From an uncultured Prevotella sp. (lineage in GTDB: Bacteria > Bacteroidota > Bacteroidia > Bacteroidales > Bacteroidaceae): a stretch of 5,223 nt of DNA. Below are positions 4,719 through 5,223 of the stretch, one piece after another. Under the pieces are notes generated by a model that saw nothing but the letters and a program-made list of their open reading frames with translations, was not told the DNA's origin and ran no database searches. Within the stretch, counting starts at the first letter, position 1. The number at the start of each line of letters is the position of its first letter. The DNA is taken from contig CAMQBR010000075.1 of the NCBI GenBank assembly GCA_946999045.1, positions 1 to 5,223 on the forward strand, written 5' to 3'. A program made the position numbers and the translations under genes.

Positions 4719-5223
4719 AACTTTGCACTTCTAATTGGAATTAGCGGTGTATCAATAGTCCTTTGTACATTGATACACGGCTTTTTGGGGAACAGGCAAT
4801 AGGCTGCAATAGCGCCTAATAAATTGACGATGAAATTGTCAAAGCATCTATGTCTAGAGTGCTCCACCTGTGCAATATTCTTAAGCTCATCATTCACAGT
4901 TTCTATAATGGCTCTTTTTCTGAGTAAGAGTCTGTCAGAAACGCTCATCAAAGCTCCTTTCATGTTGCTTTTCAGCTTGGTAATAAGTTGTATTCCATCC
5001 ACGAACAGCCTTTGGAAGAGGTTCTTGCTTATGTATCCCTTATCACCGACCAGCTTACCATATATAAAACCTATGAATGCTTTGTACTCCAAAGGCTTAT
5101 GGTCATCAACATCTCCCGGAGTTATCATAAAATTGAGAAGTTCTCCTTTCTCATTGCAAATCAAATGTAATTTGAAACCGAAGAACCAACCCATGGAGCA
5201 TTTTCCTCTTTGGGCAATACCTT
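4709..5223 (-). CDS. IS982-family transposase, C-terminal part (5' end cut by window)
   Basis: The open frame continues to the window edge (GIAQRGKCS precedes the Met at 5192-5194), so 171 residues are visible and no start is present. GWFFGFKLHLI, NFMITPGDVDDHKPL, KLVGDKGYISK (catalytic Asp) and RAIIETVNDELKN (catalytic Glu) are the conserved blocks of IS982-type DDE transposases. The block HSRHRCFDNFIVNLLGAIAAYCLFPKKP is the family's usual C-terminal region. The first catalytic Asp lies upstream, outside the window. The visible part has no stop or frameshift, so unlike the neighbouring IS30 this element may be intact. It is read in the same direction as the peptide cassette, but two hairpins and an IS lie between them. 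Confidence 0.88.
   Translation of the reverse strand, partial: GIAQRGKCSMGWFFGFKLHLICNEKGELLNFMITPGDVDDHKPLEYKAFIGFIYGKLVGDKGYISKNLFQRLFVDGIQLITKLKSNMKGALMSVSDRLLLRKRAIIETVNDELKNIAQVEHSRHRCFDNFIVNLLGAIAAYCLFPKKPCINVQRTIDTPLIPIRSAKFAV

Larger units (their letters stand above)
4687..5223 (-). mobile_element. IS982-type insertion sequence, partial (continues beyond right edge)
   Basis: The element is recognised from its transposase. The left boundary is a guess placed at the inverted repeat just past the stop codon. The terminal repeat cannot be confirmed because the other end is outside the window. It lies within about 50-70 bp of the IS30 end, making a tandem IS cluster upstream of the peptide cassette. 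Confidence 0.5.

Noticed and set aside
4988..5170. Plus-strand open frame of 60 codons
   Set aside because: It is antisense to the conserved core of the IS982-type transposase.

Overview
The window looks like Bacteroidales (Bacteroides, Parabacteroides, Prevotella or a relative). The evidence is the AT-rich DNA without Shine-Dalgarno sites, several matches to the Bacteroides -7 promoter box TAnnTTTG, a TonB-receptor-type outer-membrane barrel, a Bacteroidetes-style double-glycine leader peptide, and insertion-sequence types common in that order. All recognised genes lie on the minus strand, so transcription runs from high to low coordinates.

Layout, in the direction of transcription. (a) 5223-4709 is the 3' part of an IS982-type transposase, cut by the window edge. 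(b) 4641-3585 is a complete IS30-family element with recognisable terminal inverted repeats. Its transposase is broken by an in-frame TAG and by a +1 shift in an eight-base homopolymer. (c) 3551-3324 is a small cysteine-rich peptide with a GG-terminated leader, starting only 33 bp outside the IS30 end. (d) 3284-3244 is a strong hairpin, followed by a promoter-like box inside an inverted repeat. (e) 3184-1127 is an intact 685-residue TonB-dependent-receptor-like outer-membrane barrel. (f) 1123-57 is a C39-peptidase ABC exporter, 3 bp after the barrel gene. It keeps its peptidase and part of the membrane domain, but has a +1 frameshift and is cut off before the ATPase. (g) 56-1 looks like the end of another insertion sequence, which interrupts the exporter.

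Together (c), (e) and (f) form a peptide-secretion cassette. The C39 domain would cut the precursor after its Gly-Gly and the ABC portion would move it across the inner membrane. The co-transcribed barrel may act at the outer membrane, as a passage, a receptor or a self-protection factor; that role is inference. The cassette is flanked by insertion sequences on both sides, its exporter is broken, and the upstream IS30 end carries a promoter-like box pointing into it. No maturation enzyme, immunity gene or HlyD-type adaptor is visible. The main points of interest are the unfamiliar cysteine-rich core, its possible frameshifted C-terminus, and the pairing of an outer-membrane receptor with a peptide exporter. 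Several lesions are +1 changes in short homopolymers, so sequencing or assembly error must be excluded before calling the cassette dead.
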